From contig NZ_OY782759.1 of NCBI RefSeq assembly GCF_963678195.1, positions 2,232,001 through 2,296,000 on the forward strand: a DNA stretch of 64,000 nt. Direction: 5' to 3'. The stretch comes from an uncultured Hyphomonas sp. (GTDB lineage: Bacteria > Pseudomonadota > Alphaproteobacteria > Caulobacterales > Hyphomonadaceae). Positions 34,379 to 45,500 of the stretch are shown here, one piece after another (the stretch's first letter is position 1; each line of letters opens with the position of its first letter). Position numbers and translations under genes: made by a program. The notes under the pieces were generated by a model that saw nothing but the letters and a program-made list of their open reading frames with translations, was not told where the DNA came from and searched no databases.

Positions 34379-34474
34379 TTAACCAATTCCGCAGATTGTT
34401 AACCCTGTCTTCTCTTGGAGACACCCACCATCACCCAACGCCTCGGCGGGAGACACGTCTCCCGCCTTTTTTTT
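34379..34474 (+). ncRNA. Candidate small RNA or attenuator ending in an orphan terminator
   Basis: A strong terminator (stem 34445-34453/34458-34466, eight T) has no gene in front of it other than tRNA-Cys, nearly 200 bases upstream. Paired TTAA boxes at 34379 and 34399 could mark its promoter. The segment GGAGAC at 34417-34422 can pair with GTCTCC of the terminator (34457-34462), and also with GTCT at 34407-34410, so alternative folds are possible. No open frame with a ribosome site is seen. The small-RNA reading is inference. Confidence 0.35.
34445..34474 (+). terminator. Strong rho-independent terminator without an obvious gene
   Basis: Perfect 9-bp stem GGCGGGAGA / TCTCCCGCC with a CACG loop, followed by eight T. 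It lies between tRNA-Cys and tRNA-Asn. Confidence 0.93.
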
Positions 34475-34529
34475 GTGCGTTTTTCTGCTGCGATCCGAAA
34501 GAATTGTGTGGTTCGCAGCATCAGAGGGC

Positions 34530-34557
34530 TTGAACCGGTGGAGCGGTCTGGTAATAG
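34530..34557 (+). promoter_or_regulatory. Probable promoter of tRNA-Asn
   Basis: TTGAAC (34530-34535) and TAATAG (34552-34557) are 16 bases apart; the -10 box ends 15 bases before the tRNA 5' end. Confidence 0.55.
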
Positions 34558-34572
34558 CCCCTCTCCGGCTGT

Positions 34573-34648
34573 TCCGCGATAGCTCAGTTGGTAGAGCAGG
34601 CGACTGTTAATCGCCCGGTCGTAGGTTCGAGTCCTACTCGCGGAGCCA
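34573..34648 (+). tRNA. tRNA-Asn (anticodon GTT)
   Basis: A 76-base tRNA with encoded CCA. Acceptor arms TCCGCGA and TCGCGGA, discriminator G, D arm AGCTCAGTTGGTAGAGC, anticodon loop CTGTTAA (GTT), T arm GTAGGTTCGAGTCCTAC. Confidence 0.97.
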
Positions 34649-34756
34649 CCTTTCCCCCGACAGCCTTATCCAACACTTTCCGGCGCTTCAGCACCCTCAC
34701 GAAGACCGTCAATACACCCTCTATACACCGTCTATAGCGGCGCCCGCCGGGCCAGA

Positions 34757-35611
34757 TTACCACCAGGGATAACCGTCCGGCATGTCGGCTGAGACCTTTC
34801 CGGGGAAATTCGGCGCGCGCTTTTCAAGAAAAGCCGTCACCCCCTCTTTCACATCCGGGGACGATCCGAGGGTCAGCGCAAACTTGCCATCGACCTTCAG
34901 CAGGTCGAACGGGTCTGCCGCAGGTCCGAATCGCCAGAGCAGCTGGCGAACCAGTGCGACAGAGACAGGCGCCGTATTCTGCGCGATCTCGGCGACGATT
35001 CGTTTGGCCGCTGGCAGCAACTCCCCGGGCGGGTAAATTTCGCTGATCAGGCCGCCTTCCAGCGCCTCCCCGGCATCGAACACCCGGCCCGTCATGCACC
35101 AGCGCAGCGCCTGAGGCAGGCCGACCAGCTGTGGCAGAAACCAGGCGCTGCCGGCTTCCGGCGGCAGGCCGCGCTGAGCGAAGACAAATCCGAACTTCGC
35201 CTTCTCTGACGCAATCTTGATATCGGTCGGCAGCATCATCGTGATGCCCACCCCGACCGCCGCGCCGTTGAACGCGGCAATCAGCGGTTTCTGGCAGGCA
35301 TACATCGCGCCGATGAAACCCGCCCCGTCCCGGGTCTTGCCGGGCTCACTGGTGCCGAAATTCTTGGCGCCCGATCCGCTCTTGGTATCGAAGGCATCCG
35401 CGCCATCGGAGATGTCCGCACCGGCACAGAAGTGCCGGCCCGCGCCCGTAATGATGATGCCGCGCACGTCATCATCTGCGTCACAGGCGCGGATCGCATC
35501 GGCAAGTTCCCGGCCAAGCTGGTTCGTGAACGCGTTCAGCTTCTCCGGGCGGTTAAGGGTGATGATGGCCGCAGGGCCATCCTTTTCCAGAAGCACCTGC
35601 TCGTAAGCCAT
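34757..35611 (-). CDS. Enoyl-CoA hydratase/isomerase-family protein
   Basis: 284 residues of the crotonase superfamily. The first oxyanion segment is GAGRHFCAGADISDGADAF (about 56-74) and the second is FNGAAVGVGITMMLPTDIKI (about 118-137). The acidic residues used by hydratases are partly visible at PPEAGSAWFLPQLVG, where the second Glu position keeps E but the first reads T-D-I-K region instead, so the exact reaction (hydratase, isomerase) is open. It is followed at 15 bases by a nitronate monooxygenase-like gene, then an MpaB-like gene, all minus strand, suggesting one operon acting on acyl-CoA or lipid-derived compounds. Confidence 0.88.
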   Translation of the reverse strand: MAYEQVLLEKDGPAAIITLNRPEKLNAFTNQLGRELADAIRACDADDDVRGIIITGAGRHFCAGADISDGADAFDTKSGSGAKNFGTSEPGKTRDGAGFIGAMYACQKPLIAAFNGAAVGVGITMMLPTDIKIASEKAKFGFVFAQRGLPPEAGSAWFLPQLVGLPQALRWCMTGRVFDAGEALEGGLISEIYPPGELLPAAKRIVAEIAQNTAPVSVALVRQLLWRFGPAADPFDLLKVDGKFALTLGSSPDVKEGVTAFLEKRAPNFPGKVSADMPDGYPWW

Positions 35612-35626
35612 ATGACCCTCCCCGGC

Positions 35627-37559
<1,933 letters not shown>

Positions 37560-37628
37560 GGCTCGTTCCGACTTACGTGAACGCAAGCGTACCCCAGCCT
37601 TCTCCGGTCAAAAAGGCCGTCCCCGGCG

Positions 37629-38228
37629 TCAAGCGAACGCGCCGGTGATCCGTGACCAGAGGCGGAAAAGCAGCCAGCACGCCCCCGCCAGGCCCAAAGC
37701 AGCAATGATCAGGACGAAACCGTCCCGCGCCGTCACGGCGAGTCCGAACAGGAAGATCGTCAGCCCCGGAAGGAACGGCCCGAACGGTACCAGCCCCAAT
37801 GGAATCGTCACGATGGCCGCCGCAATGCAGATCAGCGCGACGAAGGGCGCAAACAGCGGTGCGGTCAGAAAGGCCAGCCGCGGCTTCAGAAACCGATCAA
37901 TCTGGCAGACATAAGGATCCGCCATCTTGATACCCTGCAACAGGGCCTCACGGGGGAACTCGATATTCAGGAAGCGCGCGGGCACCCACGGGAAGGGCCG
38001 CCCGACCAGGATCTGGCCGGCAATCAGGAGCGTGATAATCGCGACAAGCCAAGTCGCGCCGGGAATGATCGCCAGAGGGCTGAGCGCCAGAAATCCGAGC
38101 AACAGCAGGATTGGCCCGTAGGAGCGCCGTCCCACAGCGTTCAGCATGGCTCGCACCGTCACCTTGTCGCCCTCGGTATTCTCCTCAAGGCTGTGCAGCA
38201 GTGAAGACAGATTATTGACCGTGGCCAT
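37629..38228 (-). CDS. ExoD-family inner-membrane protein
   Basis: 199 residues from the ATG at 38228 (GGGAG upstream). Four or more hydrophobic segments are visible (about 34-70, 115-135, 143-170, 175-195). The family marks are TVRAMLNAVGRRSYGPILLL near 23-42, GRPFPWVPARFL, and the RFLKPRLAFL stretch. ExoD is linked to exopolysaccharide synthesis in rhizobia; its biochemical role is not known. No polysaccharide cluster adjoins it. It lies between the MpaB-like gene and sdaA. Confidence 0.87.
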   Translation of the reverse strand: MATVNNLSSLLHSLEENTEGDKVTVRAMLNAVGRRSYGPILLLLGFLALSPLAIIPGATWLVAIITLLIAGQILVGRPFPWVPARFLNIEFPREALLQGIKMADPYVCQIDRFLKPRLAFLTAPLFAPFVALICIAAAIVTIPLGLVPFGPFLPGLTIFLFGLAVTARDGFVLIIAALGLAGACWLLFRLWSRITGAFA

Positions 38229-38275
38229 GCGGCTCTCCCAGTGATGTCTCGACAATCAACTCCAGGACAGAACGC

Positions 38276-39646
38276 TCAACACTCGATTACGTTCACGGCG
38301 AGGCCGCCCTGCGATGTTTCCTTGTATTTGGAAGACATGTCCATGCCGGTCTGGCGCATGGTCTCGATCACCTGATCGAGCGAGACATGCGTCTGGTTGG
38401 CCGAGTGCAGCGCCAGACGCGCGGCGTTGGCGGCCTTCACCGCGCCGATCGCGTTGCGCTCGATGCACGGGATCTGAACGAGGCCGCCGACAGGATCGCA
38501 GGTCAGGCCAAGATTGTGCTCCATGCCGATCTCGGCCGCATTGCAGACCTGTTGCGGGCTGGCGCCCCAGACAGCGGCAAGCCCGGCTGCCGCCATGGAA
38601 CAGGCAACGCCGACCTCTCCCTGGCAGCCCATTTCCGCGCCCGATATCGATGCCCGCTGCTTGTAAAGCAGACCAATGCCCCCGGCGGTCAGCAGGAACC
38701 GGCGCAGGCGCGCGGTGCGGTCTTCCGTATCGGCGCAGTAATGGCGGATCACAGCCGGAATGATGCCGGCCGCGCCATTGGTCGGCGCGGTGACGACCTG
38801 CCCGCCATTGGCGTTCTCTTCGTTCACCGCCATGGCATAGACATTGAGCCAGTCGAACAATTGCTCCCGCTCGTTCGACTGAGGGTCGTTCTGCAGCTTC
38901 TTCCACAGGTCCGGCGCACGGCGGCGAACCTTGAGCCCGCCCGGCAGAACGCCTTCGCGTGTCAGGCCACGTTCGATGCAAGCAAGCATGACCTCCGCAA
39001 TCCGGTCCAGCGCCGCCTCCGTCTCGGTGCGGGAGCGCATTGCATCCTCATTCGTGAGGATGATGTCGGCGATGCCGGCCCCGGCCTCAGCGCAAATGGC
39101 TAGGAGATCAGCCGCCGATCCGAAGGGATGCGGCACGGACGGGCCGACCGGCAGAAGATCGTCCTCGACCGGTCGCTGAAGCTGGCGCTCGGTGGCGATA
39201 AAGCCGCCCCCTGTCGAATACCAGGTCTCATCCGCGAGGACGGCGCCATCCGCATCGAATGCCCGCATGCGCATCCCGTTCGGATGGAGCGCCGGCAGGA
39301 CGTCATAGGCGAAGACGATGTCCTTCGCCGGATCGAAGGGAATGGGCGCGCGGTTCGCCAGCGGCAGCGTGCGGGAGGCTTCCAGCGCGGCAACGTCCCG
39401 GTCCGCCGCGTCGGGGTCCAGTGTTTCAGGCTCGAAGCCGAGCAGGCCCAGCATCACGGCCTTGGGCGTCGCGTGCCCTGCCCCGGTCAGCGCGAGTGAG
39501 CCCTGCAATTCCACTTCGATCCGAGCGGGCGTGCCGGTGGCGCCTGCGAGGTTCGCCATGAACCGGTTCGCGATCCGGATCGGGCCGACCGTGTGTGAGC
39601 TGGAAGGGCCAATTCCGACACGGAAAAGATCGAGGATTGAGAGCAT
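38276..39646 (-). CDS. sdaA: L-serine ammonia-lyase (iron-sulfur type)
   Basis: 456 residues, single-chain form with both beta and alpha domains. The N-terminal domain has [16 protein letters not shown]. The Cys ligands of the [4Fe-4S] cluster are visible in the C-terminal half at [22 protein letters not shown] and [19 protein letters not shown]. It converts L-serine to pyruvate and ammonia. The start has only a weak GAAGA site. It is flanked by the ExoD-like gene and an FAD monooxygenase gene. Confidence 0.95.
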   Translation of the reverse strand: MLSILDLFRVGIGPSSSHTVGPIRIANRFMANLAGATGTPARIEVELQGSLALTGAGHATPKAVMLGLLGFEPETLDPDAADRDVAALEASRTLPLANRAPIPFDPAKDIVFAYDVLPALHPNGMRMRAFDADGAVLADETWYSTGGGFIATERQLQRPVEDDLLPVGPSVPHPFGSAADLLAICAEAGAGIADIILTNEDAMRSRTETEAALDRIAEVMLACIERGLTREGVLPGGLKVRRRAPDLWKKLQNDPQSNEREQLFDWLNVYAMAVNEENANGGQVVTAPTNGAAGIIPAVIRHYCADTEDRTARLRRFLLTAGGIGLLYKQRASISGAEMGCQGEVGVACSMAAAGLAAVWGASPQQVCNAAEIGMEHNLGLTCDPVGGLVQIPCIERNAIGAVKAANAARLALHSANQTHVSLDQVIETMRQTGMDMSSKYKETSQGGLAVNVIEC

Positions 39647-39724
39647 TCTTCACCGGTACAGGTTGAGCGGGGTCGACCTTCCTGCCCTTAGGGCAGTTTC
39701 AGGGCAAGGATAACCGGTGAAAAT

Positions 39725-40909
39725 CTAAAGAGACGTTTCGTCGTGGTCATAGATCCAGTCGAGGCGCGACCGGACAAAGCCCGGCGCGGCGCGCGCCGCC
39801 ATGGCCATCGGAACATAGGACCCGAAACGCGTAATCGGATTGCCCCGATGGTAGAGCTTCGCATTGGCGCGGGCCCCGGCCTGAACCCGGGTCACACGCG
39901 GCTTGCGGCGGGCTTCGTAAGCCGCGAGCGCCGCTGTCACATCCGCTTCGGCTTCCAGACAGGCCGCCAGCGCCCAGGCGTCCTCGATCGCCATGGCCGC
40001 CCCCTGTGCCAGGAACGGCAACATCGGATGGCAGGCATCACCCAGCAGCGTGGCGCGGCCGTCGCTCCATTTGGGCAGCGGCTTGCGGCCGTAAAGCGCC
40101 CAGCGGTTCATTGAGTCGGCCGCTTCAATGATCGCGGTAACGGATGGATGCCAGCGTTTGAAATCCTTAAGCGCCTGCTCCTTGGCGCCGGTCGCGGTCC
40201 AGGATTCGTCTCCGGCGGTCTTGTGTTCCACGACCCCGACGAAATTCGCGAGGCTGCCCCGACGCAGCAGATAGGTCACGGCGTGCTTGCGCGGTCCGGC
40301 CCAGACAGTCGCCGTAGGTGGTGGTGCATGATCTCCGAGTGCGGTGACCGGCGCAGTCGCGCGCCAGGCGACGCAGCCGGTGAATTCCGGCTTGTCCGGC
40401 CCAAGCATCTGCGCCCGCACGGCCGAATGAATGCCATCCGCGCCGATCAGCAGGTCTGCCTCCATCTTGCCGCCGCCTTCGAAATACGCAACGACCTTGT
40501 CGCCACGGTTCTCATAGCGCTCCAACCGGTGCCCCAGCAGGATTGAGTCGGGCGCCCGGGCGGCGAGTTCAGCCCGCAACGCCTCGATCAGGTCAGCCCG
40601 GTGAACATGGATGTATTCGGCGCCCCACCGGTTCACCGCCGCCTTGCGTAGCGGGATGGAGAAGATGGTCGCCCCGCTGCGCCCCCAGCGCATTTCCGCC
40701 GCCTGCGGGCGGAACGCATCCGTCATCACCCGTGCCCCGACGCCCAGGGCATTCAGGACTTTCGTGGCGTTTGGGCTGAGCTGCAGCCCGGCCCCCACCT
40801 CGCTGATGACACCGGATTGCTCGATTACTGTAACGGTATGACCGCGCTTCTCCAGCGCGAGGGCGGCTGTCAGGCCCCCAATTCCACCGCCGACGACAAG
40901 AACATGCAT
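39725..40909 (-). CDS. FAD-dependent aromatic monooxygenase (salicylate hydroxylase-like)
   Basis: 394 residues from the ATG at 40909, GGAG upstream. The FAD-binding start is HVLVVGGGIGGLTAALALEK (about 2-21), the DG fingerprint appears as DLLIGADGIHSAVR (about 158-171) and the second FAD motif as ATLLGDACHPMLPFLAQGAA (about 285-304). It is a group A flavoprotein monooxygenase; salicylate or 6-hydroxynicotinate are common substrates in the group, but none can be assigned. It follows a zinc-finger gene by 28 bases, with a terminator in between. Confidence 0.9.
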   Translation of the reverse strand: MHVLVVGGGIGGLTAALALEKRGHTVTVIEQSGVISEVGAGLQLSPNATKVLNALGVGARVMTDAFRPQAAEMRWGRSGATIFSIPLRKAAVNRWGAEYIHVHRADLIEALRAELAARAPDSILLGHRLERYENRGDKVVAYFEGGGKMEADLLIGADGIHSAVRAQMLGPDKPEFTGCVAWRATAPVTALGDHAPPPTATVWAGPRKHAVTYLLRRGSLANFVGVVEHKTAGDESWTATGAKEQALKDFKRWHPSVTAIIEAADSMNRWALYGRKPLPKWSDGRATLLGDACHPMLPFLAQGAAMAIEDAWALAACLEAEADVTAALAAYEARRKPRVTRVQAGARANAKLYHRGNPITRFGSYVPMAMAARAAPGFVRSRLDWIYDHDETSL

Positions 40910-40931
40910 GGTCTGCCGGCTCCGTATCCAG

Positions 40932-40960
40932 AAAAAATCAACGACCCCGGCCGGGGTCGT
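40932..40960 (-). terminator. Terminator hairpin overlapping the zinc-finger gene 3' end
   Basis: ACGACCCCGG and CCGGGGTCGT form a perfect 10-bp inverted repeat at 40941-40960 without a loop, and TGATTTTTT follows on the minus strand. The hairpin itself encodes the last codons (DDPGRGR-stop) of the gene at 40938. Confidence 0.75.
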
Positions 40961-41141
40961 CTTTGCCACCGATCAGGACGAAACGCCGGTCGCAGTATTT
41001 GCACTCGACAAAATCCTCGTCGCCCATCTCGTACCAGACGCGCGGGTGGCCAAGCGCGCCGCCGCCGCCATTACAGGAGACTTTATGGGTTTTGACCATC
41101 ACGACTTCGGGTGGGTCGAAAACATCGCGCTTGGTAGACAT
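40938..41141 (-). CDS. Zinc-finger domain protein (CHCC type)
   Basis: 67 residues. The zinc ligands are Cys23, His32 and the pair Cys47-x-x-Cys50 in the order C...GHPRVWYEM...ECKYCDRRF, the pattern of the zf-CHCC family (related to the NDUFS6 subunit of complex I). Alphaproteobacteria encode such a small free-standing protein. It may be involved in complex I assembly; that is inference from the mitochondrial homologue. The final seven codons overlap a terminator hairpin, which may constrain the C terminus. Confidence 0.85.
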   Translation of the reverse strand: MSTKRDVFDPPEVVMVKTHKVSCNGGGGALGHPRVWYEMGDEDFVECKYCDRRFVLIGGKDDPGRGR

Positions 41142-41261
41142 TGGATCGCCTATTCAGTCCTGTAAGTTGGCCCCGGCTTGTTCACCGCGGCGTACAGCCC
41201 TACCTAGAGCGCACCAGAGTGCCACGCAAGCACCGCCATGCCGCAGGGAAAGAAGGACCGG

Positions 41262-42215
41262 ATGACTGACCAAAACTCCGCCCCGGAATATGCAATTGAA
41301 GTCGATAACCTGCAGAAGGTGTACGCCGCCTCCGGCCGCATGCCGGAAAAGCACGCCCTGAAGGGCATCAGCCTGAAAATTCCGCGCGGATCGATCTTCG
41401 GCCTTCTGGGGCCAAACGGGGCGGGCAAGTCCACCTTCATCAACATCCTGGCAGGCCTGGTGAACAAGACCTCCGGCACGGCCAGTATCTGGGGGCTCGA
41501 TATCGACAAGCACCCCCGCCAGAGCCGCGCAGCCATTGGCGTTGTGAACCAGGAGATCGTTGCCGACCCCTTCTTCACCCCGTTTGAAATGCTGGAACTG
41601 ATGGCGGGCTTTTACGGCGTCCCGAAAGGCGAACGCCAGACAGACGAAATCCTCGCTGCCGTGGGCCTCGACGACAAGAAAGATGCCTATGTGCGACAGC
41701 TGTCGGGCGGCATGAAGCGGCGACTGATGGTGGCCAAGGCGCTCGTCCACAATCCGCCCGTGCTGATCCTCGACGAGCCGACAGCCGGTGTGGACGTGGA
41801 ACTGCGCCGCTCGATGTGGACTTATGTGCGCGAACTGCATGACCGCGGCACCACGATCATCCTGACGACTCACTATCTGGAAGAAGCCGAAGAGCTCTGC
41901 GATTCCATCGCCATCGTGAACCATGGCGAGATTGTCGCCTGCGAACCGACGCCGAGCCTGCTGGCCCGGCTCGACTACAAGACGCTTGTGATCACCCCCA
42001 GAGAACCACTGACGGCCGTCCCGGATGCCTTGTCCGAGCTGGATGCGACGATGCGCGAATCGGGGGAACTGGCAATCACGTTCCGGACGAGCGAGACCGG
42101 AATCGGCCGCCTTCTGGAACAGGTGCGTCAGGCCGGAATCGGAATCGGGGATCTCATCACCGAGACCCCCGACCTTGAAGACGTGTTCCTGGCGCTGACC
42201 AGCGAGCCGGCCTGA
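41262..42215 (+). CDS. ABC transporter ATP-binding protein without an adjacent permease
   Basis: 317 residues from the ATG at 41262 (AAGGA upstream). The Walker A motif GPNGAGKST is at about 47-55, the signature LSGGMKRRLMVAKAL near 148, Walker B VLILDEPTAGVD near 169-180 and the H-loop LTTHYLEEAE near 209. A ~100-residue C-terminal extension follows, as in the daunorubicin-resistance or ABC-2 type exporters. An integral-membrane partner would be expected downstream, but the next gene is trxA on the other strand. It is therefore an orphan or works with a permease encoded elsewhere. Confidence 0.92.
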   Translation: MTDQNSAPEYAIEVDNLQKVYAASGRMPEKHALKGISLKIPRGSIFGLLGPNGAGKSTFINILAGLVNKTSGTASIWGLDIDKHPRQSRAAIGVVNQEIVADPFFTPFEMLELMAGFYGVPKGERQTDEILAAVGLDDKKDAYVRQLSGGMKRRLMVAKALVHNPPVLILDEPTAGVDVELRRSMWTYVRELHDRGTTIILTTHYLEEAEELCDSIAIVNHGEIVACEPTPSLLARLDYKTLVITPREPLTAVPDALSELDATMRESGELAITFRTSETGIGRLLEQVRQAGIGIGDLITETPDLEDVFLALTSEPA

Positions 42216-42227
42216 CGGATCAGGCCG
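42208..42227. repeat. Perfect hairpin spanning the convergent stops of the ABC gene and trxA
   Basis: CGGCCTGA and TCAGGCCG form an 8-bp stem with a CGGA loop; the two stop codons of the convergent genes fall inside it. There is no T-tract, so termination would be weak or rho-assisted. Confidence 0.5.
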
Positions 42228-42540
42228 ACTGTTTGATCCAGTCGGCGATGGCCTGCTTGCTCATCGCACCGAGGTGCGTAGCGGCGACCTTGCCATCCTT
42301 AAAGATCATTAGCGTCGGCATGCCGCGCACGCCGTATTTCGAGCCGGTCATCGGGTTTTCGTCGACATTGATCTTGGCGACTTTCACCTTGCCGGCCATT
42401 TCTTCGGCGACGGCCTCCAGATGCGGCGACATCTGCTTGCAGGGGCCGCACCATTCGGCCCAGAAATCCACAACGACGGGGACATCGGAATTGGCGATGA
42501 CACCGTCAAACTCGTCGTCTGTTACATCAATCGCAGCCAT
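42220..42540 (-). CDS. trxA: Thioredoxin
   Basis: 106 residues with the WCGPC active site (FWAEWCGPCKQMSPH, about 28-42) and the cis-Pro region VRGMPTLMIF. It is a cytoplasmic dithiol reductant. The typical length and all core features of thioredoxin 1 are present. GAGGAG precedes the ATG. It closes a minus-strand run behind addA, 56 bases downstream. In several alphaproteobacteria trxA follows addA, so this layout is expected. Confidence 0.96.
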   Translation of the reverse strand: MAAIDVTDDEFDGVIANSDVPVVVDFWAEWCGPCKQMSPHLEAVAEEMAGKVKVAKINVDENPMTGSKYGVRGMPTLMIFKDGKVAATHLGAMSKQAIADWIKQSA

Positions 42541-42596
42541 GGCGAGCTCCTCAATTTCGGTTCAACAGACTGCTAGATAGGGACTCCGGGCACAAG

Positions 42597-45500
42597 TCAA
42601 ACCTCACTCCCAGCACGCTTTAGCGCGGCTAAAAGCATCTCTTCCGGCAATGGCATGAGTTTCGGCCCGTCCGTCCAGCAAAGCGCGGCACGCACGGCGC
42701 GATCCGGCCAGGCCTCGCGGAGCACGGCCCAGTAAGCCGCCATCTGCAGCACATAGCTCTCACCCACGCCTTCCGGCGTGTCCGGCGCGGGCTGGTCTGT
42801 CTTGAAATCGACGATCAGGACTTCGGTGTCCGAGACAACCAGCCGGTCGACCCGGCCATTGATCACCACGCCTTCCGGCAGGTGTTCTTTCGAGCTGCCG
42901 ATGATCGCCGCCTCAGCCCGTCCACCCGGCGCGAAGACGCCTGCCATGGCCGGGTCCTGCAAAACACCCATCGCCGCGGCCAGCATCTCTTCGCGCTCCG
43001 CCTCTTCCAGCGAAGCATCCCGCGCGAGGAAGTTGCGCCCGGCCGTCTCCCGGTCGGCATCCGGCACATCCGGCAGGTATTGCAGCAAAGCGTGGATCAG
43101 GCGGCCACGCTTGAGGCGCGCTTCGCGCCCTTCTCCGAACGGCGCCATGACGGGCATGTCGCGCCCCAGCAGGCTGGTCGGCGCGCTGAATCTACGGCGG
43201 GCGGTCACCGGCGTGTCTTCCACCCGCTCCAGCGCCCAATCGGGATAGCCGGCTTTCGCGCCGTCGCCCTGCCCGGTCTTCGGTACAGTTGAGGGAGCGC
43301 CTCCGAACCGGCGGCATTCGTCGCGCGCCTCGCCTTCAGCCGGGACAAGCCGGTCCATCGCGTTGAGGCAGAGCGCATACCAGGACCGGTCGTGATAGCC
43401 GCCGCCCTTCTGGCCGCCATACCAGTGGCCGGCAATAATCAGCCGGTCCTGCGCCCGGGTCAGCGCCACATAAAGCAGCCGGCGGTGTTCTTCCTCGGCG
43501 CGCGCGTCGGCCAGCGCCCGGGCGGCGGTGACTTCCGCAAGCTCGCCATCCTTGCGCGGCGACCAGACCGGCACGCCATTGATCTCGTGGATACGCCCGC
43601 CGGAGGGTTTCGGCGCACTGGTCGTATCCGGCAAGATGACAACCGGTGCCTGCAAGCCCTTGGCGCCGTGCACGGTCATGACGCGGATTTCCCGCTCCGG
43701 CGCGGCAAGATCGCGCTTGATCTCCACCTCGCCGGCCTCCATGCGCGCGATGAAGCATTGCAGAGAGGCAGGCTCTGTCGAGTCGAACGCAATGGCTTCA
43801 GCGACGAGCGCCTCGACCGGGTCCCGCGCCGGGTGGCCGAGGCGGGCGTTGAGCTTTTCCCAGCCGGTTTGTCCATCCGCCCCCGGAACGTCCAGAACCG
43901 CCGTCAGGAAATCAAACGGCGGCAGGTGGGCATTGCCGATCAGCATCTGCAGGAAGGCTGAGGCCGCCTTCACATCCGGATCGGTGCTGGCCTGTACGCG
44001 CTGCCACAGCGTCTCGCCCCGCTTGCGGCCACTGGCCAGTTCGAACAGGTAACGGTCATCGTCGACGAGCCCCAGGAATGGCCCGCGCAGGATCTCGGCC
44101 AGCGTCAGGTCACGCTCCGGCAGTGCGGCGAAGCGCATCAGGTTCAGGCAGTCCTGCACACCGATATGATCGCCCAGTTTCAGACGGTCTGCGCCGGCGA
44201 CCGGCAGGCCTTGTGCTTTCAGCGCGCCGATCATGGCGTCGAACAGGCCACCCGTCCGGCCGCGCACAAGGATCAGGATGTCTTCCGGCTGGACCGGACG
44301 CTGCACCCATCCCTCTCCGGTGTCCGCCCAGACGCTTTCGCCTGCATTGACCATGGCCTTCACGGCCCTGGCGACCTCAGTCGCCAGCCGGGCTTTGGGC
44401 GAGGAGGACCGCATCGCATTGACCGGCCGGGCCCAGGCGTCTTCTTCCGTCTCCTCCTCTTTCGGGTCGATCGGCCAGAGTTCCACACAGCCATGCTGAT
44501 CCGACCGCCAGGAGACGTGGTGGATGAGATTGCTCTCCTCTGCCGGGTCACCTGCGGGCGCGTTCGGAATGGGCGGGGCTTCATTCCAGACCGCATCGAC
44601 ATATTCCAGCACTTCCGGACCGGACCGGAAGGACATTTCCATCGACTCTTTCAGAAGAGCGGAATTGCGGGACTGGAACTGATGATACTGTTTCAGAAGC
44701 TGAGACGGATCCGCGCCCTGGAAGGAATAGATCGACTGCTTCTCGTCCCCGACGACGAACAGGGTGCGTGGATCCTGCGACCGCTCCCTGCCCAGCCCGG
44801 CATCGAACTCACCTGTCAGCGCGTCGACCAGTTCCCACTGCGTCGGGCTCGTATCCTGCGCCTCATCCAGCAACAGGTGCGAGAGGCCGCCATCCAGTTT
44901 GTAAAGCACCCAGTCCGACATGCCTGTTTCGGTCAACAGGATGCGCGTGTGTTCGATCAAATCATCGAAGTCGAGCGCGGCGCGGGCGCGTTTCAGCTCG
45001 CGATAGCGCTCCAGCGCGGGCAGGCCAACACGAACCATGGCCGAGGTACGCGCGAAAGCAGCCGCCCGGTTCAGCCGGTCTTCCAGCTCCAGCATGCGGT
45101 GGGCTTCTTCGCCAAACCCGTCCTTCATCTGGAACAGGCTGGCGACCAGCGGCAAGGCTTCGGCCATGCCTTTCGTGTACGGATTGGACGCGCGGATATC
45201 CCCGCTCGCTGTGCGGAAGACCGAGCGATAAATCGACCAGCGCTCGCCGGCGTCGTCCGCCGCGAGCACGGCCATCAGCTTCTCGCCCGTGGCCACATCC
45301 GTCTTGCCGCCCGTCAGCAGGAGTTCGGCCACCGTGCGAATGTCCGCCGCTGGCAGCGCCTCGCCCATGGCGAGGTCCAGCATCTCGTCAACCGATGCCT
45401 CGGGCGCCTGAAGCCGCTCACGCAGGACATCGTCCATGACACCGAAATCGCCGTCATAATGATCCGCGAAACGCAGCACCGCGGTGCCGATACTCCGCAA

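Larger units (their letters stand above)
34254..34572. other. Intergenic interval between tRNA-Cys and tRNA-Asn
   Basis: This 319-base gap contains paired TTAA boxes (34379-34382, 34399-34402), the orphan terminator at 34445-34474 and the tRNA-Asn promoter. No ribosome-site-supported reading frame is present. Confidence 0.6.
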
